From Nitrospirillum iridis (lineage in GTDB: Bacteria > Pseudomonadota > Alphaproteobacteria > Azospirillales > Azospirillaceae): a DNA stretch of 64,000 nucleotides. The position numbers and the translations under genes are program-made. The notes beneath the pieces were generated by a model that saw nothing but the letters and a program-made list of their open reading frames with translations, was not told the DNA's origin and searched no databases. The stretch covers positions 124,001-188,000 of the forward strand of contig NZ_JACIIZ010000010.1 in assembly GCF_014205765.1 (NCBI RefSeq). Direction: 5' to 3'. Below are positions 1 through 7,439 of the stretch, one piece after another; the first letter of the stretch is position 1; every line of letters starts with the position of its first letter.

Positions 1-27
1 AGTCATTTTATCGATGTGGAGGGTATC

Positions 28-447
28 ATGACGCTTGAAACTGCTGCATCAGCTCAGTCTCGGGGCGGCGATGCGGAGACGGTGATTGCTTCGATTGTCT
101 GTCGTTTTCAAACAAATGACAACGACAAGGACAAAGATGATGGTATTTCAGAAACATACAAAAGAGGACGTGAAGTTCTTGGAAGTAATCAATCATGGGG
201 ACGGGATTTATGCTATCGAGATCACAACACAGATTGGGGTCAAAGATTTGATATTTCTGGCTTTAATATATTAGCCCGTGACGTAAGTTCGATAGTTTAT
301 GAGTGGAGTATGGATAATGATGACGAATGGAATGTCGGAATGACGGTTCTCATTAAATTGCAAAACGGCCACGAGTATGAAGTCGGCGGCGCTTACTACA
401 ACATACACCGTGGATCAAAGAGTGGAAGCATATCATTGCATTGGTAA
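28..447 (+). CDS. Low-GC hypothetical protein, opposite to the phage genes
   Basis: 139-residue protein with no family I recognise. It is acidic in the middle (DNDKDKDD) and rich in aromatic residues toward the end, with no signal peptide or membrane segment. The ATG at 28 is chosen because GGAGGG at 18-23 precedes it; a GTG at 16 is in frame. The gene is AT-rich compared with the surrounding GC-rich DNA and is the only plus-strand gene in the phage part, facing the phage operon across a terminator. These are the usual signs of a cargo (moron) gene acquired separately, or of a boundary with other foreign DNA. Function unknown. Confidence 0.6.
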   Translation: MTLETAASAQSRGGDAETVIASIVCRFQTNDNDKDKDDGISETYKRGREVLGSNQSWGRDLCYRDHNTDWGQRFDISGFNILARDVSSIVYEWSMDNDDEWNVGMTVLIKLQNGHEYEVGGAYYNIHRGSKSGSISLHW

Positions 448-460
448 ATCAAGGTAATTA

Positions 461-510
461 CAAGAAAATAAGGCCCCTCTCAAGCCTGCTTAGGTGCAAG
501 GGAGGGGCCT
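461..510 (-). terminator. Rho-independent terminator ending the phage operon
   Basis: A 9-bp perfect stem (AGGCCCCTC at 471-479 with GAGGGGCCT at 502-510) is followed on the minus strand by a U-rich tract (TTATTTTCTT, complement of 461-472). It lies just past the last minus-strand phage gene and separates it from the convergent low-GC gene. Confidence 0.75.
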
Positions 511-516
511 CAGGCA

Positions 517-681
517 TTAGCGGGGCCCACGCCGGGGACGGTCAGGACGGTCGGCAATCTCGGCCACCAGTAGGGCGAGGTAGTAACGGGCGGTGAACCG
601 CTCGACGGCCTAGGTGAAGGTGGCCGCGATCCCGCCCAGGGCCGCGAAAAACAGCAGCAGGCACAGGATGTTGACGATCAT
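517..681 (-). pseudogene. Small membrane protein gene with an in-frame amber codon
   Basis: The ATG at 681-679 overlaps the stop of the antirepressor gene (ATGA). It encodes a very hydrophobic 23-residue peptide (MIVNILCLLLFFAALGG then IAATFT) ending at a TAG at 612-610. The frame then continues for 30 sense codons (AVERFTARYYLALLVAEIAD followed by a basic tail) to a TAA at 519-517. A membrane anchor followed by a charged, helical tail in one frame looks like one 54-residue protein with a Trp-to-amber change, or like amber readthrough. The short peptide alone might also be the product. Function unknown; a lysis or membrane accessory role is possible. Confidence 0.5.
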
Positions 682-1439
682 CGGGACCCCTGAGGAACCA
701 GCCGGGCCAGCTTGGCCAACCCTTGCGGTGTCACCCGGACTTGCTCATGGACACGGGGTTCCCCGTAGCTCCATCGGACAGCCGTGATCTTGTGTTCCAG
801 GTCGCCGTTCGTGGTGCGGGTCTGATACCCCAGCCAGCGAACCGCGCCGGGCCGCTTGTAGATCCACCCGTTGCGCGACAGGAACGTGAACAGGGTCTTG
901 GGGGCCACCTGAAGGGCCTTCGCGGCCTCCGTCACGGTCAAGCTGCCATCCGCCTCAATGATGCGGTCGTGAACCTCGACCTTGGGCTGAGCCTCGGCAA
1001 GTTGGGCTTTCTGGCGGTCAACGGTGGCTTGAAGGACCGCCATGGCCCTCAAAGCCAATTGCTCGGGGGTTTCCTCGGGGGCCGCGACCATGTACCCGCC
1101 GGTCTTGCGGATAGCGGGGAGGACTTCCCCGGTCACCCACTTGCGAAAGCGGTGGGGGACTGATCCGGGCGTCATCGCGCCCTGACAGCGAAGGATGATG
1201 GTGTACAGACCGCTTTCGCTGACGATGGTGAATGCTTGGGCGCCGCCACGCCGTCCGGAATGACCCTCAGTATTGCTGATGGTCATCTTTTCGTCGTCGT
1301 CCAGGCGACCCGCCGCCATGCTGGGGTTGGTCAGATTGAGCGCCCGGCAGACATCCGCCAGGACAAACCAGGGTTCCCCCTCGCGCTGAAGCAAGCGCAC
1401 GGGGTGGTCCTCGAAAGAGAACGGTATCAGGTCAGACAT
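678..1439 (-). CDS. BRO-N / KilAC-type phage antirepressor
   Basis: 253-residue protein. Residues about 1-110 match the BRO-N fold (FEDHPVRLLQREGEPWFVLADVC near the start split by family-typical VCRALNL; later RFRKWVTGEVLPAIRKTGGY). A linker helix follows, then a C-terminal KilAC/ANT-like domain with a helix-turn-helix (TVTEAAKALQVAPKTLFTFL) and a winged tail. The ATG at 1439 is chosen because the BRO-N domain begins there. Such proteins inactivate phage repressors or act as DNA-binding regulators. It is the penultimate gene of the minus-strand run, far from the RNA polymerase. Its presence in a T7-like genome fits a temperate lifestyle, but no CI-type repressor is visible in the window. Confidence 0.85.
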   Translation of the reverse strand: MSDLIPFSFEDHPVRLLQREGEPWFVLADVCRALNLTNPSMAAGRLDDDEKMTISNTEGHSGRRGGAQAFTIVSESGLYTIILRCQGAMTPGSVPHRFRKWVTGEVLPAIRKTGGYMVAAPEETPEQLALRAMAVLQATVDRQKAQLAEAQPKVEVHDRIIEADGSLTVTEAAKALQVAPKTLFTFLSRNGWIYKRPGAVRWLGYQTRTTNGDLEHKITAVRWSYGEPRVHEQVRVTPQGLAKLARLVPQGSR

Positions 1440-1449
1440 TGGGGTTCCT

Positions 1450-1821
1450 TCAGGACGCGAAGACACCTTCGGTCCACTCAATGATTGCTGTGGTGCGCGC
1501 CACGACCGGCCAGGCGCCCATGTAGGCCCGGCGGTGGGCTTCGCCGCTATCGCGGTGGGCGGACATGGCGCCGTTGGCGTAGACGTTGATGAGGACGCGG
1601 CGTGAGCCCTTGAAGGCCTCGGGGACGTTCACCAAGTCGTCCGGGCTGTCGCACTCTTGGCCCACGAAGTCGTTGCCCTCGCGGGTCCACAGTTCAACGC
1701 GCTTGGTGCCGTCGCGCTCCGTGACGATCCCCGCCAAGGGGTATTCGCCGGACACGTTGCGGTACACGATTTCCACGGCGCGACCGTCACGGGTCTGCAC
1801 CGGCTTGGTAGGATCAAACAT
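1450..1821 (-). CDS. Phage hypothetical protein, paralogue of the 2055-2417 gene
   Basis: 123 residues, no recognised domain. It opens with DPTKPVQTRDGRAVEI, nearly identical to the start of the protein at 2055-2417 (DFTKPVQTRDGREVVI). Its C-terminal half (VLINVYANGAMSAHR) resembles the separate 61-residue protein at 1877-2062 (VFVNLYADGTVGQPW). The three genes therefore look like copies and a split copy of one small soluble protein family common in phage accessory regions. It ends 11 bases before the antirepressor start, so the two are probably co-transcribed. Function unknown. Confidence 0.7.
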   Translation of the reverse strand: MFDPTKPVQTRDGRAVEIVYRNVSGEYPLAGIVTERDGTKRVELWTREGNDFVGQECDSPDDLVNVPEAFKGSRRVLINVYANGAMSAHRDSGEAHRRAYMGAWPVVARTTAIIEWTEGVFAS

Positions 1822-1876
1822 CAGGCTTTTCCTCTTGAGTGGTGGGGTTGGTCACCCGGTCCCCGCCGGGTAGGCG

Positions 1877-2062
1877 TCAGGGGTCCTTGGGGATGATCCG
1901 CAGGACCGCCACGCGGCGCCGCTGAAGGCGCAGGGGTTCCAGCTGGGCGGAAATGCGGTAGTTCCAGGGCTGGCCTACGGTCCCGTCCGCGTACAGGTTG
2001 ACGAAGACGGTGGGGTGGTCCTGAAGGGGCTCAGGCAGGAACGGGCGGACCCGCTTAGGCAT
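1877..2062 (-). CDS. Phage hypothetical protein, matches C-terminal half of its neighbours' family
   Basis: 61 residues starting at the ATG at 2062, which overlaps the end of the preceding gene by 8 bases. The segment VFVNLYADGTVGQPW corresponds to the C-terminal half of the 1450-1821 protein. It could be a genuine small gene or the detached half of a former full-length copy. No signal peptide, membrane segment or known domain. The tail is basic and rich in arginine. Confidence 0.5.
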   Translation of the reverse strand: MPKRVRPFLPEPLQDHPTVFVNLYADGTVGQPWNYRISAQLEPLRLQRRRVAVLRIIPKDP

Positions 2063-2417
2063 CGAAACGGCCCTCGACCGCGTCCACTTCGACGCGGACA
2101 CAGGCGATGCGATCCGCGCCCGCCCGGTCGTCCGCGATTTGCCGCGTGGCGTGAGAGGAAACCACGGAGACACACGGTGACGTTACCGAGTACACGTTGA
2201 TGTACCGGATCACCTTGAACGGTTGCGGGACCTGGATCAGGTCCATGGGGTGTTCCGCGTAGGCGTCCACCACGTATGATCCGCCCCGGCACCACCGCCG
2301 AAGGGTCATTTCCCCCTTGAGGTAGCCAACGATGGGACATATGCCGGGCGCTTCCGTGGACAGTATGACCACCTCGCGGCCATCGCGGGTCTGAACAGGC
2401 TTCGTGAAATCGAGCAT
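2055..2417 (-). CDS. Phage hypothetical protein, paralogue of the 1450-1821 gene
   Basis: 120 residues. The N-terminus DFTKPVQTRDGREVVI is shared with the 1450-1821 protein, followed by a beta-rich region and a conserved INVYS segment about residue 70. It sits in the tandem accessory block between the DUF3310 gene and the antirepressor. The family is known only as small phage proteins of unknown role. Overlap with the next gene suggests translational coupling. Confidence 0.65.
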   Translation of the reverse strand: MLDFTKPVQTRDGREVVILSTEAPGICPIVGYLKGEMTLRRWCRGGSYVVDAYAEHPMDLIQVPQPFKVIRYINVYSVTSPCVSVVSSHATRQIADDRAGADRIACVRVEVDAVEGRFDA

Positions 2418-2492
2418 GGGAAATCCTTTCGACCCGGCGCGCGGGTCTAGCCTTGGGCCTCAAGGGGCCGTCAGGTTGTCGGGGAGGTGGCT

Positions 2493-2876
2493 TTAGGGTC
2501 GCGGTGGGGGCACGGTCACCGGTCCACCCATGAAGGTATCCGGCGTCACCAGCCAGGCCGCAGGGACCCGCCAGCCATCCTCATCGGCATCGTCCGGCGG
2601 GCTGCTGGCGGGCTTCGCCTGGGCGACCATACGCGCCCCGAAGAATTCCACCTTTTCGGCGTCATACAGGGCCGTGTTGCCGGGCTTGCCGTTGCCCATG
2701 CGGGCCGCCGCCAGGCGCCAGATGGCCTTGAAGGCGTTGCCTTCGGCAAACGTCATGTCCAGCGCTTCGATGATGTCCAGGCATTCGGCCGTGTACGGGG
2801 CCACGCCGGGGGTCGCGGGGTGGGCGATGGGAACCTTGTAGTAGTCCGACGATCCGCCGGTCAGGGGCTTACTCAT
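2493..2876 (-). CDS. DUF3310 family protein (T7 gp1.7-like nucleotide metabolism protein)
   Basis: 127 residues from the ATG at 2876, which overlaps the upstream stop (ATGA). The central helix pair carries the DUF3310 pattern: YYKVPI at the start, then ECLDIIEALDMTFAEGNAFK and AIWRLAAA, then a helix with DAEKVEFFGARM. In T7 the related gp1.7 is a nucleotide kinase; other DUF3310 proteins are uncharacterised. The C-terminal 40 residues (SSPPDDADEDGW onward) are low-complexity and probably disordered. Position in the accessory block after the exonuclease differs from T7, where gp1.7 precedes gp2.5. Confidence 0.7.
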   Translation of the reverse strand: MSKPLTGGSSDYYKVPIAHPATPGVAPYTAECLDIIEALDMTFAEGNAFKAIWRLAAARMGNGKPGNTALYDAEKVEFFGARMVAQAKPASSPPDDADEDGWRVPAAWLVTPDTFMGGPVTVPPPRP

Positions 2877-3109
2877 TCCCGGTCCCCCTGAGTAAAGGTG
2901 ACGCGCGAGCCGTCCGGAAGGATTTCCTTCACCAGGACTTCCCATGGATCGTCAACGGTGCCCACCCAGTCCGACTTGAAGTACACCACGCCTTGGTTGG
3001 TGCGTAGGCATAGATCGTCATCCGTATCAACAAACCACGTACCGTTGGTCAGGCCCTCGGCAGTGCCGAAGTCTATCGGCCCAGGCCCTCGCATGATGGT
3101 GTAGCCCAT
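2873..3109 (-). CDS. Phage small protein, tandem paralogue of the 3119-3352 gene
   Basis: 78 residues, no recognised domain. The segment NGTWFVDTDDDLCLRTNQG aligns with PGTFFRDGDGDLCLRVDGD of the adjacent upstream gene, and both end in a short beta strand (RVTFTQ versus AVTLYA). This is a tandem duplication of a small, acidic, beta-rich protein. Gaps and overlaps of under 10 bases place it inside the phage operon. Function unknown. Confidence 0.65.
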   Translation of the reverse strand: MGYTIMRGPGPIDFGTAEGLTNGTWFVDTDDDLCLRTNQGVVYFKSDWVGTVDDPWEVLVKEILPDGSRVTFTQGDRE

Positions 3110-3118
3110 GGCGTCACC

Positions 3119-3352
3119 TCACATCGCATAGAGGGTCACGGCGGTGCCGGCGGGGACCACCTCGGTTACCTGAGCGTCGCTCGCAGCCATGGGGGCGGGT
3201 GTGTAGTCCTCGCGCCGGGTCCAGAAACAGACGATGTGATCACCGTCAACGCGCAAACACAGGTCGCCGTCACCATCACGGAAGAAGGTACCCGGCTTCA
3301 GGTCGGCGGCGGTCGAAGCGGTGTGCGCAAGGGGCGTGTAATCCGTCTTCAT
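3119..3352 (-). CDS. Phage small protein, tandem paralogue of the 2873-3109 gene
   Basis: 77 residues, sharing the GTxFxDxDxDLCLR core with the next gene downstream. The start overlaps the exonuclease stop by four bases (ATGA), indicating translational coupling to the replication genes. No membrane segment or catalytic motif is visible. Function unknown. Confidence 0.65.
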   Translation of the reverse strand: MKTDYTPLAHTASTAADLKPGTFFRDGDGDLCLRVDGDHIVCFWTRREDYTPAPMAASDAQVTEVVPAGTAVTLYAM

Positions 3353-4077
3353 TCGGTCATTCCTTCAGGTTCCCACAGGGCAATCGCCCCGGCTTTCCAA
3401 TCGAAATCGCCCGGCCTGAGAATTCGGGCCAGGCGGGCTTGTAGGGTTGCGTAGTCGTCGGGCAGCTGCTTCGACCTATAGGCGGCCAGGACGGCGGGCC
3501 ACAGGTCGGCGGCGGGTCGTGGGGTGTCGCCCAGGATGCGGCGGGCGGCCTTGTCACCGGCCCGGGGAATGCCCTTGTAGCCGTCCACGGGGTCCCCGCA
3601 GATGACCTGGTACATCCACCACCAGTCCGCCTCATGGGGCGAGATGACCACGACCTTTTCCGCCAAGGGGTTATACAGGCGGCCCGGGATGGTCTTCATG
3701 TCCTTGTCAGGGCTTACGATGGTCTTCCCAGGGCCGGACAGCAGGCCCATCACGTCATCCGCCTCAAGACGGTCCACCCGTTCACACGGATACCGGCCCA
3801 GCACCCACGCCAGCAGTTCGGCATAGGCTAGGGGCTTTTCCCGGCGGCCTGCCTTGTAGTCGTCGGACATCTCCCGGCGGAAGTTTGGCACGGCCGACGA
3901 AATGCACAGCACGAAGTCGCCCCAGGGGTCGGCCTTGCGCCACGTCTCTAGCCGCTTGTCGAATTCCTGCTTCGCGGCCTCTACGTCATAGACCCGCTGG
4001 CCGGGGTCGAATTCGTCTTCGGAAAGGACGGCGGCTTGATAAAGCAGCACATCCGCGTCAATGAGAAGGGTGGTCAT
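3349..4077 (-). CDS. 5'-3' exonuclease (T7 gp6-like, FEN/PIN superfamily)
   Basis: 242 residues from the ATG at 4077, which shares one base with the upstream stop. The N-terminal TLLIDADVLLYQAA is the first acidic metal-binding strand of the flap-nuclease fold. FRREMSDDYKAGRREKP is the arch region with its basic residues, RLEADDVMG supplies the second acidic cluster, and IVSPDKDMKTIPG the third. GYKGIPRAGDKAARRIL is the helix-hairpin-helix DNA clamp. In T7 the equivalent enzyme removes RNA primers and degrades host DNA for nucleotide reuse. Placement directly after the polymerase block matches gp6. Confidence 0.88.
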   Translation of the reverse strand: MTTLLIDADVLLYQAAVLSEDEFDPGQRVYDVEAAKQEFDKRLETWRKADPWGDFVLCISSAVPNFRREMSDDYKAGRREKPLAYAELLAWVLGRYPCERVDRLEADDVMGLLSGPGKTIVSPDKDMKTIPGRLYNPLAEKVVVISPHEADWWWMYQVICGDPVDGYKGIPRAGDKAARRILGDTPRPAADLWPAVLAAYRSKQLPDDYATLQARLARILRPGDFDWKAGAIALWEPEGMTE

Positions 4078-4673
4078 CAGGCGTAGGGGTTCACGAAGAT
4101 CCACCCCGGGTATTTCTCAGACAGCCGGTCGAACCGCCGCCGAGCCCGGTCCACGTCTTCAGCGGATCGCGGTTCGCGACACAGGGTAAAGCGCTGAAGC
4201 GTCTTATCCCGCTCGTATTCCGGGGTCTTCACCACCGCGCCACCCGTGTAGGCAACGCGGCAAATACCGAAGTCCATCCGGTCCACCATCCGCATGTCCC
4301 CCATTTCCGCAGGGTCCAGGATGATGACTTGGACTGGGTACGGATGATCCGGCCCGAAAGCGCCGCTGTAGTCGTAAACGGCCAGGACTTCGGGGGACAG
4401 GCCGGTGACGTACTCGCAGCCCCCGACGCTGACCACAGGGGACCCTGAGACCCCTAGAAGCTGGTCCAGCCGCGCGACCGTGGTTTCCACACAGGACCGG
4501 CTATTCGGCCGAAGGATGTCATCAGGTGGCGGCAAGGCCGTGACCATCACGTCGATATCCTTGATGGGCCGCCCGTTATCCAGGTCCCGCAAGCACCCCC
4601 CAGCGATCACCGCCGCAACTCCCTTGTCGTGCAGGCGGTGAAGGGTTTCCGTCCAGATGACGGGAAGTTGCAT
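4077..4673 (-). CDS. Nucleotidyltransferase-fold phage protein
   Basis: 198 residues. The N-terminus AAVIAGGCLRDLDNGRPIKD followed by IDVMV is the GG...D.D signature of the polymerase-beta-like nucleotidyltransferase fold. The catalytic acidic pair is in KDIDVMV near residue 40. A later strand (PVQVIILDP) may supply the third acidic residue. Such small nucleotidyltransferases occur between DNA polymerase and exonuclease in several T7-like phages; substrate and role are not established. Starts directly after the DNA polymerase stop. Confidence 0.7.
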   Translation of the reverse strand: MQLPVIWTETLHRLHDKGVAAVIAGGCLRDLDNGRPIKDIDVMVTALPPPDDILRPNSRSCVETTVARLDQLLGVSGSPVVSVGGCEYVTGLSPEVLAVYDYSGAFGPDHPYPVQVIILDPAEMGDMRMVDRMDFGICRVAYTGGAVVKTPEYERDKTLQRFTLCREPRSAEDVDRARRRFDRLSEKYPGWIFVNPYA

Positions 4674-6521
4674 TTAGTGGGTTTCCTTCCAATTGCTCCC
4701 GACATCAAAAGACCCGTCCAGGCGGCACTTGACCCCCAGCCTGACCCCGGCATCGGTGATTGATTGCTTTGCGATTTCCCCGACGCGCTGGGCGTGTTCC
4801 GGGGGGCAGGACATCTGCCATTCGTCGTGGACGTTGGCCAGGAAGTGCACCCAATCCCGATAGTCACCCCGTAGCAGGGCGTCCTTCAGGACCGGCCGGT
4901 AAGGCTGATAGAGCCCTGCGGCCTCAAGGCGATCCGCGAGGATCACCAGGGCGTACTTCATGACAATGGCGCCACCCCCCTGAAGCAGCGTGTTCAGGGC
5001 GCTATGGGCACTGCGGACGTTCAGGTGTCGGCCGTCCAGGGCACGGAGATGGCCCCGCTTTGCGGCCTGTTGGACATCGGCTATCAGCTTGTCGATACCC
5101 GTCATGCCCGCCGTGATGGCCTTGCTACTCAGCTTGCCGATGGCGGTGCATTGCTTGGAACCCTTCTTCAGCCAGGCGGCGGGGAAGTCCACACCAGCGG
5201 CGCGCATGTCCGACAGGATGGTGAATCCCAACTTCCACAGCCCGGCCCCGTACATGAGGGCATAGAGGTAGGTCTTGGCGCCGTCTCGGGTCCGCAGGCC
5301 GATGGTGATGCTCTTGCCGGACCAGGCGTGAACCATGAGGTTCGACAGGGCCTTGAGGTTCACCGAATGGATATCAGTGCCTTTGGCCTTGTCGCCGTTC
5401 AGCACACGGTCAGCAAACGCGCCACCGTCGTAGCGGGCCAGGTAGTGGCCCAACATGCGGGCTTCCAAGCCTTCCGCGTCACACCCAACCTGGACGTGCC
5501 CGGGATCAGGACCCCAGCAGGACCGCATGAGGCTGTCTTTGTCCACCTGGGCCACGTTGGGCTTGAAGTGGGACATGCGGTGGGTGCCCGCGCCGCACTG
5601 GTTGACGGCGCCGTGGACGTAGCCTTGCCGTTCCAGCTTCAGCCAGGCGTTATCGCCGTCGCTGACCTGGCCCAGCATCTTGAGGCACCGGAAGTACCGC
5701 AGCAGGGCTTTAGCCTCAGGAAAGAGGGCTTGGGCCAAGGTGCTTTCATCAATCTTCGGGGCGCCCTGGGGCGTGAACTCGGGGCTTTCCCAATCGTATT
5801 TATCCTTCAGCCGCTTGGCGATTTGCGGGCGGCTTCCGGGGTTGAAGACCTCAATCTTGTCCTTGAGGCGCTTCCCGGTCTTCGCGCTGTAGCGCTCATG
5901 AATGATCGGCGGGAAAATCTGCTGTAGTTCGCGCTCGATATCCGTCAGTTCCTGCCGAAGGTCCCCTTCGATCCCCCGGGCAAGCTCACGGTCCAGCTTG
6001 AAGCCGTGCTGTTCCTGCTGGGCCAGGATCAGGCCCACGCGATGCTCACAGGCACATGGGCCGGGGAAGGCGTTCCGGTAGGCCTCAAGGGCTTCCCAGA
6101 CCTTGCGGGTAACGTCCACGTCCCGGCGGCAGTATTCAGCCATCTCATAGCTGAACTGTGTCCAGTCGCTATGGTCGCCTTTGGGGAACCCTAGGCGTTC
6201 ACCCCAATCCGCCAGGGCGTGGGCGCCTCGGGGGTCCCGCATCCGGGACAACATAAGGGTGTCGATTTGTTTGCTGGGGTCGATAGTCCCCGGGAATAAG
6301 CGCTCAATGGCCCAAAAGTCGAAGCCATTGCCATTGTGGGCGATTACTTGACTGGCGCCTTTAAGGCGCTTCAGTCCTTCACGGAGGGGCCGATAACGAC
6401 CGTCCCCGTGGTCCGAATAGACTTCCGTTTTACCGTGTAGGTCCCCGATGGAGAGACACCAAATTCGGGTCAACTCATGCAAAAGTCCATCCGTCTCAAT
6501 GTCATAGAGGACGGTGGTCAA
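4674..6521 (-). CDS. Family A (T7 gp5-like) DNA polymerase with 3'-5' exonuclease
   Basis: 615 residues (T7 gp5 has about 704). The N-terminal proofreading domain shows LYDIETDGL (exo I), QVIAHNGNGFDFWA (exo II) and YCRRDVDVTRKVWEAL (exo III). The polymerase domain shows motif A CDAEGLEARMLGHYLA, motif B KTYLYALMYGAGLWKLG and motif C NVHDEWQMS. These acidic residues coordinate the two metal ions for synthesis. The thumb is shorter than in T7, so a thioredoxin-binding loop of T7 size is unlikely. Replicates the phage genome together with the primase-helicase and ssDNA-binding protein encoded nearby. Confidence 0.95.
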   Translation of the reverse strand: MTTVLYDIETDGLLHELTRIWCLSIGDLHGKTEVYSDHGDGRYRPLREGLKRLKGASQVIAHNGNGFDFWAIERLFPGTIDPSKQIDTLMLSRMRDPRGAHALADWGERLGFPKGDHSDWTQFSYEMAEYCRRDVDVTRKVWEALEAYRNAFPGPCACEHRVGLILAQQEQHGFKLDRELARGIEGDLRQELTDIERELQQIFPPIIHERYSAKTGKRLKDKIEVFNPGSRPQIAKRLKDKYDWESPEFTPQGAPKIDESTLAQALFPEAKALLRYFRCLKMLGQVSDGDNAWLKLERQGYVHGAVNQCGAGTHRMSHFKPNVAQVDKDSLMRSCWGPDPGHVQVGCDAEGLEARMLGHYLARYDGGAFADRVLNGDKAKGTDIHSVNLKALSNLMVHAWSGKSITIGLRTRDGAKTYLYALMYGAGLWKLGFTILSDMRAAGVDFPAAWLKKGSKQCTAIGKLSSKAITAGMTGIDKLIADVQQAAKRGHLRALDGRHLNVRSAHSALNTLLQGGGAIVMKYALVILADRLEAAGLYQPYRPVLKDALLRGDYRDWVHFLANVHDEWQMSCPPEHAQRVGEIAKQSITDAGVRLGVKCRLDGSFDVGSNWKETH

Positions 6522-6598
6522 CGATGTTCCTGATCATGAGAACCCGCCCGGCATCGCAGTGGATACCAGGCGGGGTGATGGCGTCAGACGACGCGGGT

Positions 6599-6808
6599 TC
6601 AGGCGGCGGGAGCGGCCTTCTTCGCGCGGGGCTTGCGGGTGACCTTCGGGGCCTGGACGGTCATGCCGAATTCCGCGCCCTTCAGGGCTTCGTGGTCCTT
6701 CAGCGCATAGACGGCATTGGCGGCGGCGGCCACGGTCGCGGCGCGTTCGATTTCGGTCGAGGCGACGGGCAGGGAAATGGTGATCAGGGCGGTATGGGTG
6801 TTGGTCAT
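6599..6808 (-). CDS. Small phage hypothetical protein with basic tail
   Basis: 69 residues: a beta strand, an alanine-rich helix (ERAATVAAAANAVYALKDHE) and a lysine/arginine/alanine-rich tail (KVTRKPRAKKAAPAA). The tail resembles nonspecific nucleic-acid-binding extensions. It lies between the holin-like gene and DNA polymerase. No family recognised. Confidence 0.55.
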   Translation of the reverse strand: MTNTHTALITISLPVASTEIERAATVAAAANAVYALKDHEALKGAEFGMTVQAPKVTRKPRAKKAAPAA

Positions 6809-6877
6809 GTTGATGTTTTTCGTTCGGTTTACTGGTGATGGTGATTGAGGCGGTGCAGGGTCCCTGTCGGGTTACCC

Positions 6878-7138
6878 TCAGGCCGCTGGGGTCTTCTGGG
6901 TTTCCTTCAGGAAGAAGCCCAGGGCCGCGGCGCCCCCCGTCAGGACCGCGCCCACGGCGCCCGCCTGATCCGGGGAACCGGCCACAGCGGCGGCGGTGTT
7001 GCCAATGATCCGGGCCACCTGACCGGCGGGGTCATAGTTGGCGATGCTGCCAATGGCGGCCAGCGCAGCGGCGACGGCGGACCAGCTGCTAGGTTCCTTG
7101 GCGCGTGACCACAGATAAGTGCCAAATTTCTCAAGCAT
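6878..7138 (-). CDS. Holin-like small membrane protein
   Basis: 86 residues with an N-terminal amphipathic start (MLEKFGTYLWSRAKEPSSW) followed by two alanine/glycine-rich hydrophobic stretches (SAVAAALAAIGSIA, about residues 20-33, and AGAVGAVLTGGAAALGFFL, about 58-77). The C-terminus is charged. Size and topology fit small phage holins that form inner-membrane holes for the endolysin; a GH24 lysozyme is encoded 2.6 kb upstream in the same operon. Assignment is by size and topology only. Confidence 0.5.
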   Translation of the reverse strand: MLEKFGTYLWSRAKEPSSWSAVAAALAAIGSIANYDPAGQVARIIGNTAAAVAGSPDQAGAVGAVLTGGAAALGFFLKETQKTPAA

Positions 7139-7439
7139 TCGATTTCTCCACGAGTTCGGAAAGGGCGTCGAGGGCGGACGGCAGTTCCTTGATCCGGAAC
7201 CACTCGTGTTGCCGCTCGTGCCGCGACGCTAAAAGTTGATGGGCGGCGGCTTCCGCAAACACCGCGTCCCGGACCTTGAAGGACTGGACAAGGAAGTAAT
7301 CGCGGTGCGGGGAGCCTGTTTGATAAGACTCAAGGCGCTGGTGCAGACGTGAGGCACGCCCCACTTTGTACCAGCCGGGCCAAGCGGTATTTGCGATGAC
7401 ATAGACGTGACCCGGCCTCGGTTTAGAATTCCGAGTCAT
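7131..7439 (-). CDS. GIY-YIG nuclease domain protein
   Basis: 102 residues from the ATG at 7439 (a GTG at 7454 is also in frame). HVYVIANTAWPGWYKVGRAS is a GIY-YIG variant in which the second half reads YKVG, as in the T5orf172/MUG113-type subfamily, followed by RLHQRLESYQTGSP. A later E in FAEAAAHQLL is the likely metal-binding glutamate. It overlaps the primase-helicase end by 17 bases. It could be a free-standing homing-type endonuclease or a recombination nuclease; no second DNA-binding domain is visible. Confidence 0.75.
   Translation of the reverse strand: MTRNSKPRPGHVYVIANTAWPGWYKVGRASRLHQRLESYQTGSPHRDYFLVQSFKVRDAVFAEAAAHQLLASRHERQHEWFRIKELPSALDALSELVEKSNA

Noticed and set aside
5004-5927. 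307-codon plus-strand open frame inside the DNA polymerase gene
   Set aside because: Antisense to well-conserved polymerase motifs; shadow frame.
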